This document shows positions 12,975 through 26,420 of a stretch of 64,000 nucleotides of DNA, one piece after another. The first letter of the stretch is position 1. Each line of letters opens with the position of its first letter. Source of the DNA: Saccoglossus kowalevskii (Eukaryota > Hemichordata > Enteropneusta > Harrimaniidae); assembly GCF_000003605.2 (NCBI RefSeq), contig NW_003137821.1, positions 688,134-752,133 on the forward strand, read 5' to 3'. Made by a program: the position numbers and the translations under genes. The notes under the pieces were generated by a model that did not search any database, was not told the origin of the DNA, and saw nothing but the letters and a program-made list of their open reading frames with translations.

Positions 12975-13139
12975 TCGCCACTCTCCACAGTTACATAGCA
13001 GCAGCAAGTAATTATATCGACATATTCATGGTATTTGTGAAACGAGAACAAAATCCTCATAGTTTCGTTGAAAGTACATCCTATGCTTAAAAGTTGTCAC
13101 CACCAATAATTTAATTTATTTCGTTAATCTAAAAAATAA
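12975..13139 (+). repeat. Left arm of a 165-bp inverted repeat pair
   Basis: The arm begins TCGCCACTCTCCACAGTTAC and ends near CGTTAATCTAAAAAATAA. Its reverse complement lies at 14615-14779, nearly 90 percent identical by eye and the same length, with 1475 bp between the arms. It may be a pair of long terminal inverted repeats of a DNA or foldback element, or two opposite copies of a short element. Confidence 0.85.
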
Positions 13140-14614
13140 ACAAATCATACATTTCCTATCTCAAATGTCAAACACAGTGCATACAATATATTTTTTGTAC
13201 ATTTGCTGCAGCCTTAAGAAACAAAAGCCCAATCAGGAATAACGTAATCATTTTGTCTGAATTTCAAACAGATAATGATTGTAGGCCTCGATAATTTTTT
13301 TTTATTGAAATGGACTTTGATAAACTTTTACATTTAGACAGTGTTTAAACTATTTACGCCTTTTAGTGAAAGGAGTAGAGGGAATCTTTTCGTTTTGGTG
13401 CATAAAAGCTCAATCGACAGGTTTGTGCTGAAATACATCTGTAGGGGAAATGAGACAAATTCATGATTACGATATTCATTCAAAATCGCTGGTATTAATA
13501 TTTCAACATACGTTATGTTTGGTTTGATACAATGAATTTGTAAACAAAATGTTTTACGCTACCTAATTCTTTCTTTCGCTCGTACGAGCAATGAAACTGT
13601 ATTAGTAGTATCTGAAGCACGTTCTTGTAGTCGGCACAATAATAGTGTTCACTCAGAACCAAATGCGTTAGAAGAATATTTACCTCAAAGCTCACAAACA
13701 AGTTTTATGTATGGTTGGTGACTTCAAGGTTCAACAAATTGTGCTAATATTAAATGCTTTATGCTGTTTCAAGCTTACTCTAACTGGCTTGGAATAAATA
13801 CAAACGCAATACTAGTAGGAGTTCTGGTTCACTGTGTGAAGACAACCGCACACTTAACTTAGTCGTGCTGGATCAAGAGACTTGCCGTAACGCAGTTTAC
13901 TTATAATAGTCAAAATTGAACGAAGAGTACAATCTTCTTACATATGATCGTTAATTGGGTAAATGGTAATCCACGAATCGCGAATCATGATTCTAATAAT
14001 CGAATACTACTAAATATTAAAAAAGCACTATCTTTAACTATTATTAGCTTCTACGTGGAATTTAAAATGCGCTAGAATTGTTAATAATTTTCAGTAAAGT
14101 TTCACAAATTTCACAAAAATCTTTACACAGTTACAATTGAAACATTGGACATTTTTGAGAAACTTTTCACCCTTTCAAGCTCACTGGTATTATGTTAGTG
14201 TAATATTACGCTGCGATAAAAATAAAATATAACTATCGTCAACAATTAAAATGACTGCATCAAAAACGTGTATCTTTCATAGTAAATTATCTACTTATGG
14301 ATCACTGCGCAGTGATCTTTGACACAAAACTGGAAACGTAGTTGGCCACACACATATATAATCTAACATTGCTGTATGATAGTGTCTAAAAGGCACATGC
14401 CTGGGTATAAGGTGGGTTGACAATGTTGACATTAAAATACATAATTACATTTTTGAACCACATTTACTTAATTTCTTTTGTATTGTCGTTCTACATGCAT
14501 CTGCAATAACAAATAAAAAAGGTTTATCAAATTATTATTGAGCATCATCACATAAGAATAACAATATTGCTGTAGGCCTTCATGAAACTCTCGAAAGACT
14601 ACATGTAATAGTTA
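13140..14614. other. Spacer between the inverted repeat arms
   Basis: AT-rich, with no recognisable transposase or other gene; the minus-strand frame at 13513-13701 looks random. Confidence 0.5.
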
Positions 14615-14779
14615 TTATTTTTTAGATTAACGAAATAAATTAAATTATTGGTGGCAGCAACTTTTAAGCATAAGACATTAATTCAAAGAAACTATGATGA
14701 TTCTTTTCTCGTTTCACAAATACCATGAATATTTCAATATAATTACTTGCTGCTGCTATGTAACTGTGGAGAGTGACGA
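14615..14779 (-). repeat. Right arm of the 165-bp inverted repeat pair
   Basis: Reverse-complement partner of 12975-13139, ending CTGTGGAGAGTGACGA. Several changes separate the arms, so the pair is not recent and is not being kept identical by gene conversion. Confidence 0.85.
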
Positions 14780-15779
14780 TTATTAATACAATTTAGTTTT
14801 CAAATAATATTAAATAATCAGGTTATTTGACTTGGACAATAAATTTAACTGTATTACTGTTGACTAGTCTAAGAATGTCTTGACTGAATGACTGAATGTA
14901 AATCGGAAAAAATGATTCGACAACTGTTGGCAATCCGATAATCGAAACAGAAGGCCCAATAATGAAACTTAATCTATATTTATATCATGTTACATCGTAT
15001 TGCATTATTGTAATAATAAATCCCGTATTATACAAATATATGGATGCAATTACTCAGAAATGAACCCGAGGGAGAATGATCCTGTCATCAACAAATAAAT
15101 ATTTGAATATACATCAGAGACAAGAAGAAAAAACAAATTTGCCATTTATTGAGAGTAATAAAGTTTATATTAGAATTATTTGACTCGCATAAAGAAGCTC
15201 GCAGTTAAATTTCTCATTACGAAAATATCTTTACCTCCCGGGAATTTATCAGTACTCCTATAAGTCGCTTAATAATTACATTATAAGGGCAATTTATTTA
15301 TATTATGCGAGACAGTATTCCTAATTATTCCTAATTATGACTTTTTATAAATACTTTATGACTTGTCAATATTGGATACTTATAACTTAAAAACGTATTA
15401 CAATACGAGATCAATCATAATGGGTTTGACTAGTATGCTTACTCATCACAAACACATGGTACCACCACAGTGACTGCAGGAGTTCATTGATGGTCAGTTT
15501 TTTATATTGTTTTATTGCTTTGTAATGCATTGAACACTCCTCCTGTTGTGACACTCGGATTTATATAGTATAACTTATACATAGAAACCTTTAGAAAACT
15601 AGTACAGTTATGCGTCATATATTTACCTTGAAACATTATAAAAGAATCAGAGTGTCACGTTGTCACCAGTAACCTCATTATTTGATGTATTTTAACTGGA
15701 TCTTAGGCCATTTTTCTAGCTATAATTATTACAATTAAAATGTATGAATTTATGGCTGATGGTAGATATAACATTAAAT
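14780..15779. other. Non-coding stretch
   Basis: No gene or clear repeat seen. Confidence 0.5.
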
Positions 15780-17060
15780 TAGTTACAATGCATTTTCCCT
15801 TATGAAGGAGTATTTAACATTAGCAAAACTAAAAATTACCCTTGGAAGAATATTTTTTGAAATTATATTATAACATAAATTGTAAGTGAAAAGTACAGGG
15901 CCCTGGCTGTGTGAATGAAAAGCACACATGTTTGGATACTTTGCGACAACCAATTGCACATTTTTATTTATAAGACTGCTGATACAGTCACTGGATTGTG
16001 TTGGCAGAATTTGAGGTACATACATCCTGTCTCTCCCTGTGACATAATGGTATGTCTTAGACAGTGGCATGGTGATTGTGAAATAACTTGGAATTTGCTG
16101 GGCCAATGTTGGCAATGAAAATAGATATGGCATCATTGACCCGAGTCTCCTACTTTAAATTGGTTTGGATAAAGCACGGTTTATTCCACTACCAAAAATT
16201 GCATCCTCTTTACACTGATTTGTCCGCTAGTTCGAGATAACCAATCATTTTATTGTTTGCATGGCCATAATTTAGTTGTAGTATTCAAGTTGATACAAGT
16301 GTGAAAATCTTTAGTCAGGAAGATTATCTGTAACATCTTGTGATGCTGATTCCTGACTCCAGTGAGCTTTACCCTATACAGGAGTACATATGCAGACGTG
16401 CTGTGCAGTAATCTCTGCTGATCAACAGGAACCACTGAAGCTCACTGTCTGAACTACTCCCGTTGTACCAGTGCTACTAGTAGCAGCAGCTATCAGTGCA
16501 GTTTCCGATACTCCCTGGACACAGAGCACAAGTTTAAACTGTAGTGCAGCTGCTTCGACAGTGTGTCAGATATGAACGAACGTAACATTGTACATTGCTG
16601 TTCACCGGACAGCGGAGTGTTCCCTGTAGCATCAATCAGGTCCTAAGTGTACTGTATGTCCCCATTTCTTGTTGGGTCTAGTGACTAGCACCCTGTACTA
16701 TTTATATACTAAAATGAAGGAAACCTGATATATTGTTTTGGTTCATTGTATTCATTACCAGTATATTTCTTTCCCTGAACTGCCTCAGTTTTGGTGATAT
16801 ACTTTCACCAAACGATCCCCACCCGACGCAGCAGACGAACTGAAGGGAGAAGACTTATAAGATAAGCACGCTACCAGAGACGTATATTATTAGACCTGTA
16901 TTGAAGATAAGCTCCCAGCTCCTGAATGCCGGGTAGCCCCACAAATTCCTCACCCCGCATTTTACGTCACAATATGGTCATTATATCCAATACTGTACAG
17001 CTTACTACTCAATAAAGGCTATCATACTATCACTATAGTTGTTGTAATTATTTTTATTAC
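15780..17060 (+). other. Compositionally distinct block, UTR-like or repeat-derived
   Basis: G+C rises clearly above the flanks, yet CpG stays scarce and TG/CA is common. No long frame survives. Near the right end a TATTTATATA at about 16699 is followed by AATAAA at 17011-17016. The texture fits a long 3' untranslated exon or non-coding RNA on the plus strand. It would also fit a decayed repeat such as a solitary LTR, but no matching second terminal repeat or target duplication was found. Confidence 0.3.
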
Positions 17061-19448
17061 ATATGCTTGTTATAGCTCAGCACACAGTAGAGAAAACTAT
17101 AACCGATAGAGCAACTACGGTGATATGCAAGTTTTTTCATAGCAAATATAAGCACAAACTTTCATGCCTCTATCCTCAAAGTGTACAGCATATCATTATA
17201 ATATACATATATCAACTTTACTTAGGTTAATGTAACTAAGAATACAGCGACAACCGAGGTAATTCTGCATGATATTATAACACACGCTTTTATGGTTTAC
17301 GTTTATATTATTTACATGTTATACTCCGGACATGGCAATTATTGGTGCATTTGTTCAACACACAAGAAATAAATGAATTTATTTTCGTTTTACCATCACC
17401 CATGAAGTCATAACGAACTGAGGCACATATTAGTAGTCGTATATTCAGCCAAAATGCCCGTGATTTTACTTTTCACCAGAAATATTATGCTATAACAGCT
17501 GTAATGTTTCAAGTAATTGGTTTAATGTTTTCGGACAACGCCTTGTTCCAGTATTGAATATTGTGATATGGCACCAAACTAAGAAAGTTTATAATGTAAC
17601 GGAACAGTGAAATAATTTCGTGAGCATGCAGGCACGAAGTAGAATTATTGCTCTGCTTCTGCAAACGAAATCACTCTATTAGTAAGACGTATAGTGGTCT
17701 GTAAATACCGATTATGCTTATTAACCCCACAGGGGCGACATGTTCCGTATATTCTCAAGAGTACTTCATGTAAAATGCCTGTAATAAGAAACGTTTTTTG
17801 AAAACAAAATAGGTTTTATAACGATATACATACATTTCTATGAAGGATAATAACTTCCATTCACAACTAGGTAACATGGCCCCTTAAAATATGTAGCATT
17901 ATCTCAGTTTTTTTTTTAATTTCCTGTAACTATGACTACCGAATGAATGCTATTATACACATACTATTAGCAATCACCATTAAAGTAGTGAAAATGTGCA
18001 GGTAGAGATTTTCATCCATGTAAGATTGTGTAATAACCAATAAATGCCCTGTCCTTTATGGCAACAACAATACTTCGTATATGAATGAATGGAAATGGGT
18101 GCTCAACTATCCATTCAACCTATTTGCAATGGGATACTGCATGTTTATTCTTATTAATCTAAAGAATACATATGTCAATCAATGTGCAACGCTATTTGGA
18201 AACTTACTTCACAAATTTCATATAAACAAACAATGTATTTCACACGAGTTGTGTATGTTGCTATAAGTCTCATATCAAACAGGACTCATCGCGACGGCCA
18301 CCGCCCTTTTTGGAACATAGAGTTCGCCTTGTCCAACGTAACTTTAACATTCACCCGGTACTGATACCATAATATATTCCCAAATGTTTATTATAGTTTT
18401 TTTATATAAAATTACGGATTGTGTGGATTATTATAAAAAAAAGTGTTTATTGCTTGAATCTATTTAACCTATCCTGCTAGTAAATCAACCAGTCAATCAG
18501 GTATCCTGCTATTATGATATAATGAAAATACAACTTTGTTATTGAAGTCTCTAATATGATAAAATAGTGTTAGTGAGAAACATTGGCAAGCAGTAACAAG
18601 GACTTACAATGTGTACACTCAAAAACGTTATAGATGCAACATCCTCTAATCTCTCATCGAACAGTGAATATAAACTATGGTACTTAACTCTGGCCAACAT
18701 GAATAAATTTGAATGACCTCTATATAAAATCATATTTTCAAAAGCAGAGTAAAACCCTTGTTCATATTTGGATATTATGTTTTTCATTATTTCCCCTAGT
18801 CTTCTGATTTACTACAACCGTACCACATGAAGGGTGAATTAGAGTTATCGATTATGTCTGAAATATACAAATCTTTTTCGTTCCTAGAGAGAGACAAAAC
18901 CGAAGCTGTCAAATCAATGTGTTGTGCATGAGATAAATTCAAAGAGTGATATATATATATATATATAAGCTACCGTGAGAAATATTGATTTGGTTCTACT
19001 ATATCACTGTAATAATATCATCAAACGAACCTAGTTTAAAAGAGTGCCCTCAATGATCAATAACCAAGAAACATGAACTGAATAAATGTTCCTTCAATGT
19101 ACCCCCCAAAATAGACAATTTCCGACACTCGCACCTCACGCACTGCCTGAAGACAGGAACAGGGTATAATCAATTCATTACACGTATATTTGCGCAGTCT
19201 AAATCATTTTATTTCAGTGATGAACACTATTTGATCTACTTGCTGTAAATTGACTAATTATGCCTGGATTTTCTCGCACTGTATCAAAACGCATTTACGA
19301 AGGGAAACAAATCATTCCCATGCGAATTTCCGCCCACTCACATGGTAGTTGTCTTCGTTAGTGGTAACTAATGAATTTATCATATTCTGCCCCATACATT
19401 CACAACGACCTTATACTTACAATGTATACGATTCTTGTATGGTAACAA
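17061..19448. other. Non-coding stretch, start of unit B
   Basis: No gene seen. ATAAACAAACAATGTATTTC with the following ACACG at about 18224-18250 matches 30500-30530 in unit C. A short (TA)n lies at 18949-18966. Confidence 0.5.
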
Positions 19449-19930
19449 CTAGAAAAGCATTTATATTTACACGCTACTGAAATTACTCAAACATTTAATC
19501 AATTTATATGGATGGAAATCCATTTCACATATCTCCCGTCGACGTCTGTATTCACATTTATATTACCTCCATTATAACACAATGAAGGTTAACTTACATG
19601 TCAATTATTTAATAATACGACACAAAGCCATTCGTAGATTTCATTTATATACATTACGAGACTGCCCATGCTTGGCGGAGTACATTTTATTCAAGTGTCT
19701 GCAGTTATTAATCCCTGACCTATTTGTGGAAATAGTTTTCAGGTTCATTGAACATTTGAGCATTTTGTATTTGAAAATATAAGGTATATTGAAATATCTT
19801 ATCGTACATAGACAGAACTTTTTTTTAGAGTAAAAAATTTCACCAATCTTAGTTTTCACAGTGAAATCACAAAACCCGTTAAGACTGTTTGTGGTGATTA
19901 TCAGGTTATCTATGTGAATGTATTGATCAG
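19449..19930. repeat. Duplicated block, unit B copy (partner 34658-35085)
   Basis: Shared landmarks in order: CATTTATATTTACAC, CCCGTCGAC, GAAGGTTAACTTACATGTCA, GTACATTT, TTGTGG, TAGACAGAAC and TGTATTGATCA. The partner carries CATTTAAATTTACAC, CCCGTCGAC, GAAGGTTAACTTACATGTCA and so on, about 15.2 kb to the right. This is one of the longest duplicated stretches I can follow by eye and it is non-coding. Confidence 0.9.
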
Positions 19931-19933
19931 ATT

Positions 19934-19959
19934 ATTAATTAATTAATTAATTAATTAAT

Positions 19960-20022
<63 letters not shown>

Positions 20023-20078
20023 TATATTTATATATTTATTTATTTATTCATTTATTTATTTATAAATTAATTAATTAG
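19934..20078. repeat. Compound (TTAA)n/(TTTA)n microsatellite
   Basis: About 145 bp, starting as TTAA units, continuing as TTTA units with a few TATA interruptions and ending again as TTAA. It lies between the duplicated block and the dead exon 4 of copy B. Confidence 0.95.
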
Positions 20079-20239
20079 TTTGTTTGTTTTCTGTTATATG
20101 ATCACATCTACCAAATTTGTATTCAAAAACCGGTATTTAATTCGCCAAACGTCTTTAAGTGAATTATTATACTTTCGCAAACAAATTCTATCCAATTTAA
20201 ATTTATATAAGTATCTGGAAAAATGAATGAAAAAATCTG

Positions 20240-20366
20240 TAAAGAATACCATTTTTAAGAATGAATTAATAACGAAACTGGTATGTATATCGGGTGTTAG
20301 TATCAACACTGCATATAAACCGACCAAAGTGAGCAGTAATGTTTGGTTATCATGCAGGCGGGCACT
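20240..20366 (-). pseudogene. Dead GPCR copy B: remnant of exon 4 (TM6 region)
   Basis: The minus strand reads LLLTLVGLYAVLIL, matching LLLTLVGLYAALLL in TM6 of the intact receptor (DNA at about 37170-37250). The match continues weakly upstream into the third intracellular loop and downstream towards ECL3. Before and after this stretch the coding sequence is lost: TM4, TM5 and TM7 are not recognisable, and exons 1-3 were not found to the right. Compared with unit C, about 1.9 kb is missing between this remnant and the duplicated block at 19449-19930. This is a dead relic of a host gene. Confidence 0.85.
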
Positions 20367-20372
20367 TTTTTA

Positions 20373-21939
20373 TTTATTTGGATACAGTGAAACCCAAGCC
20401 ACTGACCGAGAAATTGCGTAATATCTGGAAATGACACACCAATAATTCGCCTTGTATTTATTTCTAAAGCATGTTGCATCTAAATAAAAAAATCACAATA
20501 CTTTATTTATATTGATCCCAATTTTCACAGTCTCACCATGAAACGAGTAACGCGCGACGAAAAACATGGTAGTGCTCGGTTACATTATATACCGTTTTTA
20601 TGACGATAAAAGCAATTTAAAATTCATTCATTGATTAATTCTTTAGCCATGTATTGATTGAATGCTCGGGGAGTATGAATTGTATGTGACCACAATGCAT
20701 GCGTCACCCCTATTATCGCAAGCGAAATTAAACAGTTTGCATTCAAGTATGCTGAATCGATTCCAGTTGACGTTGTGTCATATTGTTAACTGTGACTATG
20801 TATAAGCAATTAATAAAAAGAAAGGTTCCCATGTGTTAAGAATAAGATACACCTGTGCAACCACTTATTTCACATTTTAAATATGGCTAGTAGCTGTGGA
20901 AAATGACATGTAGCGTCATATTTATTCAGACAATTGAAAACGTCAGTTTATCAGAAATGCAGGTAATATTTTTGTGCTTTAGGAAATGGGTTCGATTTTA
21001 GCCCGGAAAACAGAATTTCTGCCAAAAGCATTTAAAATAAAATAGTGTGAACACTTTATATCCGATTGTGTGGCAATTAGTGTAAGTATCGGGATAAGTT
21101 GATGTTTGATGTCAACAATATATTCAACGATACATTGATGTTTGTATAAATCACGCAACGAATACAGTAGTTGTTCTAAGAGAAGAAACACAGCGGCTCG
21201 AGTGAGCTTTGAAGACATTTCGAAAATACTTCCTCCAGGGCACAAATGGATAACGCTATATTCGGTAATAATGAACTGTCAAGTCAAAATTTCGCTTCAA
21301 TAAGCTGTCACAAAAATGTCAAATATAGACCGGGCTTAAGTGGTTGATGTCTTGGATAGCTAGTAATGTAAGTTCAGCCTCCCAAGATACGGATTATTCT
21401 ATAATGCTCTTCTGATCATTTTGTCATCAACGAAGTAATTCCAATACTCATCTGAAACCCGTCGGTATCGAAAGTACAGGTATTTGTCTTTACGCAATGA
21501 TATTTAGCGACAGTGTTCCAGTCAAACGAACTACCGACCATATAGCTTACATGTCCCCTGACATACATGTACATCACAGCACATTGCAAAATGTTACGTT
21601 CAGTCTGAAATTTCGAAGATATCTCATATCCTACATATTCTCTTTTGTTCTTTGTTCTGTAGGCTCAATAGTGTGATATCTTGTTCATTTCATATATCCG
21701 TTTATTCCATATATCAGATCTTAAACTTAACAAATTAGAAATCATCTATTCAAAACACCACACAAAAATAAGGAATGTGTTTATTAATATATTCAGTCAT
21801 TAATATATTTATGGTTTTTCAGGGTGTGTATTGGTAACAGGATTAGTAATGTTGAATAAATGATCACTGATCATACGTACATTTAACTGACACCAGAATC
21901 TATCTAGAATTTTATATGTTTGATTACTAATTGGAAAAT
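20373..21939. other. Non-coding stretch in unit B
   Basis: Exons 3 to 1 of dead copy B would be expected here and to the right, but I find no trace of them. A minus-strand frame at 20979-21245 (internal start MSSKLTRAAVFLLLEQLLYS) is somewhat protein-like but unrecognised. Confidence 0.4.
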
Positions 21940-22085
21940 TGCTGACATTTATCCGCTTCAAAATTGGTGAAAATTAATCTACTTAAATTATGCAACTGGC
22001 ATGGAGAAACAGATCTAGTTTTGTTTCACTAAAAATAAGGTGAGCATGTGTTATTACTCACCTCGCTGATCAATTCATCCACTCT
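21940..22085. repeat. Duplicated block, unit B copy (partner 6780-6935)
   Basis: Shares AAATTAATCTACTT, GCAACTGG, AAACAGAT, TAGTTTTG, TCACTA and GCATGTGTTATT in order with unit A. Confidence 0.8.
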
Positions 22086-24110
22086 TAGATAGAAGTAATG
22101 TCAAGAATGTGTGTTCAAGCTCATCAATCTTCCTAGCTATGAATGATTGAAGCAGAATGTCAACTGGACGTTAATACTGGATTATGTTTGTTTTGCTTTC
22201 ATCTTCTGTCATTTTGTATTAGTTCTAATAGAACCCTGGCCTCAAAGTGTTTGGTCTCAGCTTTAGAAGTACGCGTGAGATGCGCCAAATCCGCCCCGGA
22301 GGAACTGTAATCAACACGAATTGGGAACTTTATACGCAATGGTGTTATTATATTGAACCAACACTGTAGTCAAATCTGTTCATGAAACTATATCGCATAC
22401 TGGTTACAGGATTATATTACTATCTCAAACTTTGCAGTGAACTGTTTGTATAGTAGTAATGTAATATTGTACTTAGAATTTCTTAATGACGTATTTTACT
22501 ATTGGGAAATGCTTTGGGATAGAATATATATACATGTTCTTATTATCCTTTCGAAACTCCTGTATATGTCATTAGGGTGAATTTTTCCACAGTATTGGGA
22601 TTGCGTTCTAGAATCTCATCTCCGTTACTTTATCTTTCTCCTGATGCACATCGTCAAAGCTGTTTAAGCGTGATCGATTGCTTCCTATCTAAATAATGTA
22701 TTCACGATGCCGTCGTACATGCCCATCCCATTCATACGAGTCATGTATGTCATAAATTCCTTGACACGATTCAGTGATTTAATATTAGAAATTCCGATAA
22801 AGTCGTCACACATTTCACACAATATACACATGCATAAATGGAATATGCTAGCCTTATCTGTATGTTTATTAAATTCTGTATGAATTTGACACATGCCAAC
22901 GTTCATTTTGAAACCTTTATAGGACGTGTACACTAATATACAAGAAGATCAAGTTTGTGTCACAGTGATCAAACATCCAAAGGTACGGCGATTATATGCT
23001 CAACACTTTCAATGCCTAGCCATTTTGGAAAGTTGTGAAATATTCAATAAACTATTCAGGGCAAGATGACCGAAAGGACAATAATTTTCGGCAAGTAAAT
23101 TGATCATTCTAATTGATCGTTTGAATTTAGTCTGCGGGAAATCTTATCGCGTACTTAGTATAATATCAGGACGGAATGACAATATTGATTTTATTTTGTG
23201 CGGGAAATATTGATTGACAGATTGACAATTTTCAATAAAATATGCATTTGCCTTTTTTATAAGCTAAAATAATAGCATGATTGGCAACTACCTCTCTTTG
23301 CAATCTATATCTAATCATACATCAAGTATATGAAATAATAGTATCAAGGTTTATTTTAATCGGGTTTCATTACATGCCCAGTTTCAATTATAACTCATGT
23401 AAACCCACGATTAATTAAATACACTGGAAGGATCAAAATTTATTGAAGTTTTTCTTACATAACCGTTAGTACGTTAAACGACAGTGTGTCTGCTTGTGAG
23501 CACATAACTTAACGGGTTCCAAATCAATTTAAAAGAATGCGTTCGAAAGAACTGCCCTTGAGTCATGAACCAAGCGATTTGATGTCATCGTAATCCATGG
23601 TAAAGGTGTCCTAACCTAATGATACAGTACGTAGAGATGTCATTCGGGATGAGTAATTTTGCAGCTGTGGCAGGGGGTTGTGTTCTCAGGTTGCCGTTTA
23701 GTTACATATGTATTTGTCATGTTGATTAAGAAAGGGTGATGATTATTATTGTAACGTTGCTTGTATATAAATGAAAACGTATGTTCGTTATATATGCCGT
23801 GATTATTACAGATCTCAAAATATAATCTATAATTTAATAATTGCATTCACGTGTTACGATAACAGATATCATGTGTTCATTTTAAACGAGGTAATTCAAA
23901 TTAGACAGCTTAATCTCTCTCGACTGTTCACTTGGTTACGACGAATATACCTATGCGGATAGACTTTTTTGCCACGCTCGTTTCAATGGGTATCCTCACC
24001 TGATTATTGTTTTTATTAAGTATACGCTTACTCGTGTGTATTTCAATTGATAGACAGATATGCGGCTTTTTAATGAAATCCATTTACCAGATCATCTGAC
24101 CCTACTTTAA
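22086..24110. other. Non-coding stretch in unit B
   Basis: No gene or clear repeat recognised. Confidence 0.45.
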
Positions 24111-24114
24111 GTTT

Positions 24115-24206
24115 GCTTTTGTAATTATATGCTTCTCTACATCTAACAAGTTATTCATATTGCTTCGTTTATTGTGGGAGGTTATCGAGTTCATCTGCGT
24201 TTGCAT
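24115..24206 (+). repeat. tRNA-like sequence, degenerate (unit B copy)
   Basis: Partner of 9345-9426: TGTAATTATAT and ATCTAACAAG, then GCTTCG and GGGAGGTTATCGAGTTCATC. The tRNA-like shape, or SINE head, was present before the units duplicated. Confidence 0.4.
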
Positions 24207-26356
24207 TTCTTCGATGTGGTCGATTAGCTGCGACAAACACGCAGGAAATAAAGTAAGTGCGCAATAGTATACTCGAAATCTCCAGCTGATGCCTATATGT
24301 GGTGAACGGTACATGTTTCGGAAAAAAACCCAGTTTACTTGAACTAAATATTAAATAGTTACTACACTTCAAAATTTTGAAATTTGTATTTACAATGTCA
24401 ATTTTGAAATATATGCATTTGACCACATATGTTTTCTACAAGTACATTGACTGAATGACTCTCTAGAGATCCTTTGAAAATTTATGTTTACTAAGAAAGT
24501 ATGCATGCCTGAATTTGAGTCACTGTTCGAGAAGAGTTGTGCATTTATGCTAGATGAAATTGATTCTTTGTAAACATATGTTTCTACGATTTAGGAGTTG
24601 TAAGGACAGATTGTGTTTTCTATAACATTTTCTATAATACACATAATTAATTTTATCATGACACGACACACTTGACATTGAAAGTATCACGCCAGCGAGT
24701 GAATAACGATAATTTTGAGTACTAGGCGTATATAATGACTTGCACATTTTCATGATTTACCGCTTTTTATTTGCAGCCTCTAACTGCTTATAGGGTCATC
24801 GCTGGTCATCAAGCCAACTGTCCATTAGGTCAGCTCATCTATGGTAAGTGGGTTCTTTGAGCGAACTGTTCATTATTCCGGATTAACCATGATGAGTGAG
24901 TGCACTCAATTCTACAAAATTAATTTCCCGTCTACACCGTTCTATACTTTAAATAAACGTGTACTTGATATATTGAGATTATATTGTCAAAATGACCTGA
25001 AGCTAACGCGTGATACATATTTATGAGAAATGGAAAAACATCAATCCAACGATCGCTTTGCAAGCTCGTTAGACGTTTTCTTTTTACTCACATGGTTGAT
25101 GTTTGATGATGATTTCAATATTGACAGACATGGTATATTTACGTAATGACGTATTGCTATTATATGAGTATTATATTTCTTCGGCATAGTGCATAATTGA
25201 AGGGATAGTTAAAACAATAAAGCCCGCTCAAAGGTTTTTTTGACATGTCTAGATTTTCATTTTTGTATGATATTCAATTTCAAGTCACATACTATATTAA
25301 GTAGTTTTAGAGCGCTGTATTGTTATGTGCTTCATACATTTTATACGGAGTGCCTTTACATTGTCTTTTTACGGACAGCGAATATTATTACAAATAATAC
25401 TTTCACATTAACCGCTAAGCGTTACCGTGATTTACCTTAAGTGAGCCCTGCCTGTATGTAAAGCTCATTACCTCCTGGGAAATCGTAATAGAGTGTAGCT
25501 AACATCTGTTGGAGGCCGTGTTTGCCATTGTCGACAGCAGCAGTTTTTTTGATCACCTCTATGGGAAAATCCCTAAGCTACAATATATATTACCTACACA
25601 ATGATTCCTCTTTGTCGAGTAAAAACACCTTATTTATTGACCTGTTTTAGTCGTAGCGTCCAACGTCATATAACCCCTGCTGTCTGGCACATCCTATAAA
25701 TATAAATCGTTAGTCTCAGAAATAATAATCACTTTATATGCACTGGACCTTTACGACATCTTAACATGACATCAGGTCTTTAACTGCCGTCACCCAATAC
25801 GATATTAAGCACGTTCATGTAACACGAGTTATATTTATCAGAATATTTATCAACCGTCAATAATAGACCCCTTATTGGTTTATCAAGAATGGCCATAATG
25901 ATCATCCTATCATAGTAGTTCGCATTGGAATGTTACTAGTATACTATGCAACATTATAAGCGATTATTTTTTGAATGTTGACAACTCTCGCATATTCAGT
26001 ACTCATTCTGCTTATTGTGTATTTGCGTGTAAGATTCTGTCTTTACTGTACAAATGACTCTAGAATATTCACTACTCATTCTGCTTATTGCGTTTATGAA
26101 TTTCTCTATCCATGATTTGACTTATTTGTATAAGCTACATGGTCAATTACACATATTTGCATTTGTTATATTACTTTATCAAAATATATGTATATGTCAA
26201 TTTTTACACCTTCATACTCTCTAACTCAATGCCCTATTTATTGATATGATGTTAATGTAAAATTATTATTTTTGCGGTATCATGTGTACATGGATATAAT
26301 CGGTGTGGACTGATGCTCTAACAAACTGATGTACCAGCCTGTAGACATTGATATCG
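24207..26356. other. Non-coding stretch in unit B
   Basis: No gene seen. A 29-bp direct repeat (ACTCATTCTGCTTATTG core) occurs at 25992 and 26065, period 73. Confidence 0.5.
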
Positions 26357-26420
26357 CAGCGCCATTTAATACGCCGCACAGCACGATGTATGTCAATGTG
26401 AATCTTTGATCTCAAGAATA
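26357..26420. repeat. Duplicated block, unit B copy (partners 11900-12010 and 45075-45145)
   Basis: GCACAGCACG, TATGTCAATG and AATAAGCT in the same order as in the other two units. Confidence 0.8.

Noticed and set aside
16441-17060. A complete LTR element
   Set aside because: A TATA-like word and AATAAA are present, but no second terminal repeat, primer site or target duplication could be found; at most a solitary old terminal repeat.
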